Source of the DNA: Pseudomonadota bacterium | GTDB lineage: Bacteria > Pseudomonadota > Alphaproteobacteria > Micropepsales > Micropepsaceae | NCBI GenBank assembly: GCA_025360685.1 | Contig: JANYBR010000461.1 | Coordinates: 1-15,219, forward strand | Reading direction: 5' to 3' | DNA length: 15,219 nucleotides | The notes under the pieces: generated by a model | What the model was told of the DNA's origin: nothing | What the model saw: the letters and a program-made list of their open reading frames with translations, nothing else | Databases searched by the model: none | Position numbers and translations under genes: made by a program | Shown here: one piece after another, positions 14,098 to 15,219 of the stretch | Numbering within the stretch: the first letter of the stretch is position 1 | Layout: every line of letters starts with the position of its first letter

Positions 14098-15219
14098 GGC
14101 GGACTCTTGCTGTAGCTCTTCGCCCGCATGGTCACGAGTTCTTCCGCCGCCGAGGGATGCAGCGCGAGCGTGGAATCGAACTGCGCCTTGGTCGCGCCCA
14201 TCTTGAGTGCCACGCCCACGACCTGGATAATTTCGGCAGCGCCGTGGCCGAAGATGTGGCAGCCCAGCACCTTGTCCGTCTTCTGGTCGACAATCAGCTT
14301 CATCATCATCTTCTCGTCGCGACCGGTCATGGTGTGCAGCAGCGGCTTGAACGTCGACTTGTAGACGTCGATGGCATGACCCATGCCAAGCGCCTTCATC
14401 TCGCTCCTGCCCACGACACCGATTTCGGGTGTGGTGAACACGGCGGTGGGGATGTTCTCATGATCGGGCGCGGTGGGCTTGCCCTCAAACGCCGTCCTGG
14501 CGAAGCACATTGCTTCGTGGATGGCGACCGGGGTCAACTGGACGCGGTCGGTCACATCGCCGATGGCGTAGATATGCTCGGCGCTGGTGCGTGAATACCG
14601 ATCGACCACGATCTCGCCGCGCCGGCCGAGCTCCACGCCTGCCTTCTCGACATGCAGCATCTCGGTGTTGGGCGCGCGGCCGATGGCCAGCATGATCTGG
14701 TCGGCCTCGATCACATCGCCCCTGTTGGTTTCCGCATGCAGCGACGAGCCGCGCTTTTCGATCTTGGTGAACTCACAGCCCAGCAAGACGTGCAGGCCGC
14801 GCTTCTTCATCGAATCGTGCAGCGCGTCGCGGATGTCCTCGTCGAAACCGCGCAGGACTTTTTCGCCGCGATAGACGAGCGATACGTCGACACCCAGGCC
14901 GTGGAAGATGTGGGCAAATTCCAGCGCGATATAGCCGCCGCCCGCGATGAGAATGCGCGCCGGCAGTTTGTCGAGGTGAAACGCCTCGTTCGACGTCATG
15001 CACAGATGGCCGCCGGGAACGATGTGACTGGAGCCGAGCTCGCGGGTCGGTCGGTTGCCCGTGGCAATCAGGATTTTCCCGGCGGTCACCGTGCGGTCCT
15101 CGTTCAGGAGCCGCAAGGTGTGCGGGCCCTCGAACACGGCGCGGTCGGCGAAGATCTCCACTCCCGCCGCCTCCACGTTACGCGTGTAGACCGCCTCGAG
15201 CCGCGCGATTTCCTTGTCC
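14091..15219 (-). CDS. gor: Glutathione-disulfide reductase, N-terminal part beyond window
   Basis: An FAD- and NADPH-dependent flavoenzyme that reduces glutathione disulfide in the cytoplasm. About 375 residues are visible; the frame remains open to the window edge. The missing N-terminus (roughly 90 residues) would hold the FAD GxGxxG and the redox CVNVGC pair, so those cannot be checked. Seen are ILIATGNRPT, the NADPH-binding GGGYIALEFAHI followed by VYRGEKVLRGFD (basic residues typical for NADPH preference), the second FAD motif YAIGDVTDRVQLTPVAI, the interface segment VLGCHIFGHGAAEIIQ, and HPSAAEE with the catalytic His/Glu near the C-terminus. The RGFD and HPxAAEE signatures favour glutathione reductase over dihydrolipoamide dehydrogenase. 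The sequence after AAEE (LVTMRAKSYSKSPPQ) is the normal short tail. Its stop overlaps the convergent ArsR-type gene. Confidence 0.93.
   Translation of the reverse strand, partial: DKEIARLEAVYTRNVEAAGVEIFADRAVFEGPHTLRLLNEDRTVTAGKILIATGNRPTRELGSSHIVPGGHLCMTSNEAFHLDKLPARILIAGGGYIALEFAHIFHGLGVDVSLVYRGEKVLRGFDEDIRDALHDSMKKRGLHVLLGCEFTKIEKRGSSLHAETNRGDVIEADQIMLAIGRAPNTEMLHVEKAGVELGRRGEIVVDRYSRTSAEHIYAIGDVTDRVQLTPVAIHEAMCFARTAFEGKPTAPDHENIPTAVFTTPEIGVVGRSEMKALGMGHAIDVYKSTFKPLLHTMTGRDEKMMMKLIVDQKTDKVLGCHIFGHGAAEIIQVVGVALKMGATKAQFDSTLALHPSAAEELVTMRAKSYSKSPPQ

Overview
This 15.2 kb window is high-GC bacterial chromosome. It is most likely from an alphaproteobacterium: it has a short (445 aa) GltX, a plant/bacterial class II DAHP synthase, a two-domain glutamine-dependent NAD synthetase, a glutathione reductase and several large palindromic intergenic repeats. 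I cannot name a genus. Most of the window is housekeeping, with one lower-GC accessory-looking patch near the right end.

Left part (1-5946, all minus strand, transcribed right to left): a Gfo/Idh/MocA oxidoreductase, then nadE, then gltX, then cysS, which lacks its last few codons at the window edge. Every junction between these four genes carries a palindromic repeat: ACCCTCCC/GGGAGGGT stems at 1443-1463 and within 4773-4933, and a 133-bp inverted repeat at 2925-3057. The C-terminal part of cysS (about 100-555) has clearly more A/T-ending codons than its catalytic half. GltX has Gln in place of the first His of its HIGH motif.

Middle part (6067-10700): a zinc-free NADP-dependent oxidoreductase of the CurA/PTGR group (plus strand) faces a probable two-gene unit (class II DAHP synthase followed by a polytopic membrane protein, minus strand) across a nested palindromic element (7096-7217). 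A small exported two-cysteine protein and an AraC-type regulator with a GyrI-like effector domain follow, both on the minus strand. The AraC-type gene is divergent from a 524-aa AMP-forming acyl-CoA synthetase. Their 180-bp shared upstream region contains an inverted pair of TACGCTAGC sites.

Right part (12456-15219): about 450 bp without a supportable gene, then a 138-aa orphan protein and a cysteine-free ArsR-type regulator with a C-terminal DUF2087 domain. Directly in front of the regulator's preferred start lie two 12-bp palindromes spaced by two helical turns, embedded in a perfect 16-bp-arm inverted repeat. This is the strongest unexplained regulatory signal in the window. The regulator overlaps tail to tail by 7 bp with a glutathione reductase gene whose N-terminal part lies beyond the window.

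No tRNA, rRNA, CRISPR array, insertion sequence or phage gene was seen. I did not find a convincing new multi-gene system. The best candidates for follow-up are the twin-palindrome regulator, the palindromic repeat families and the mosaic cysS.
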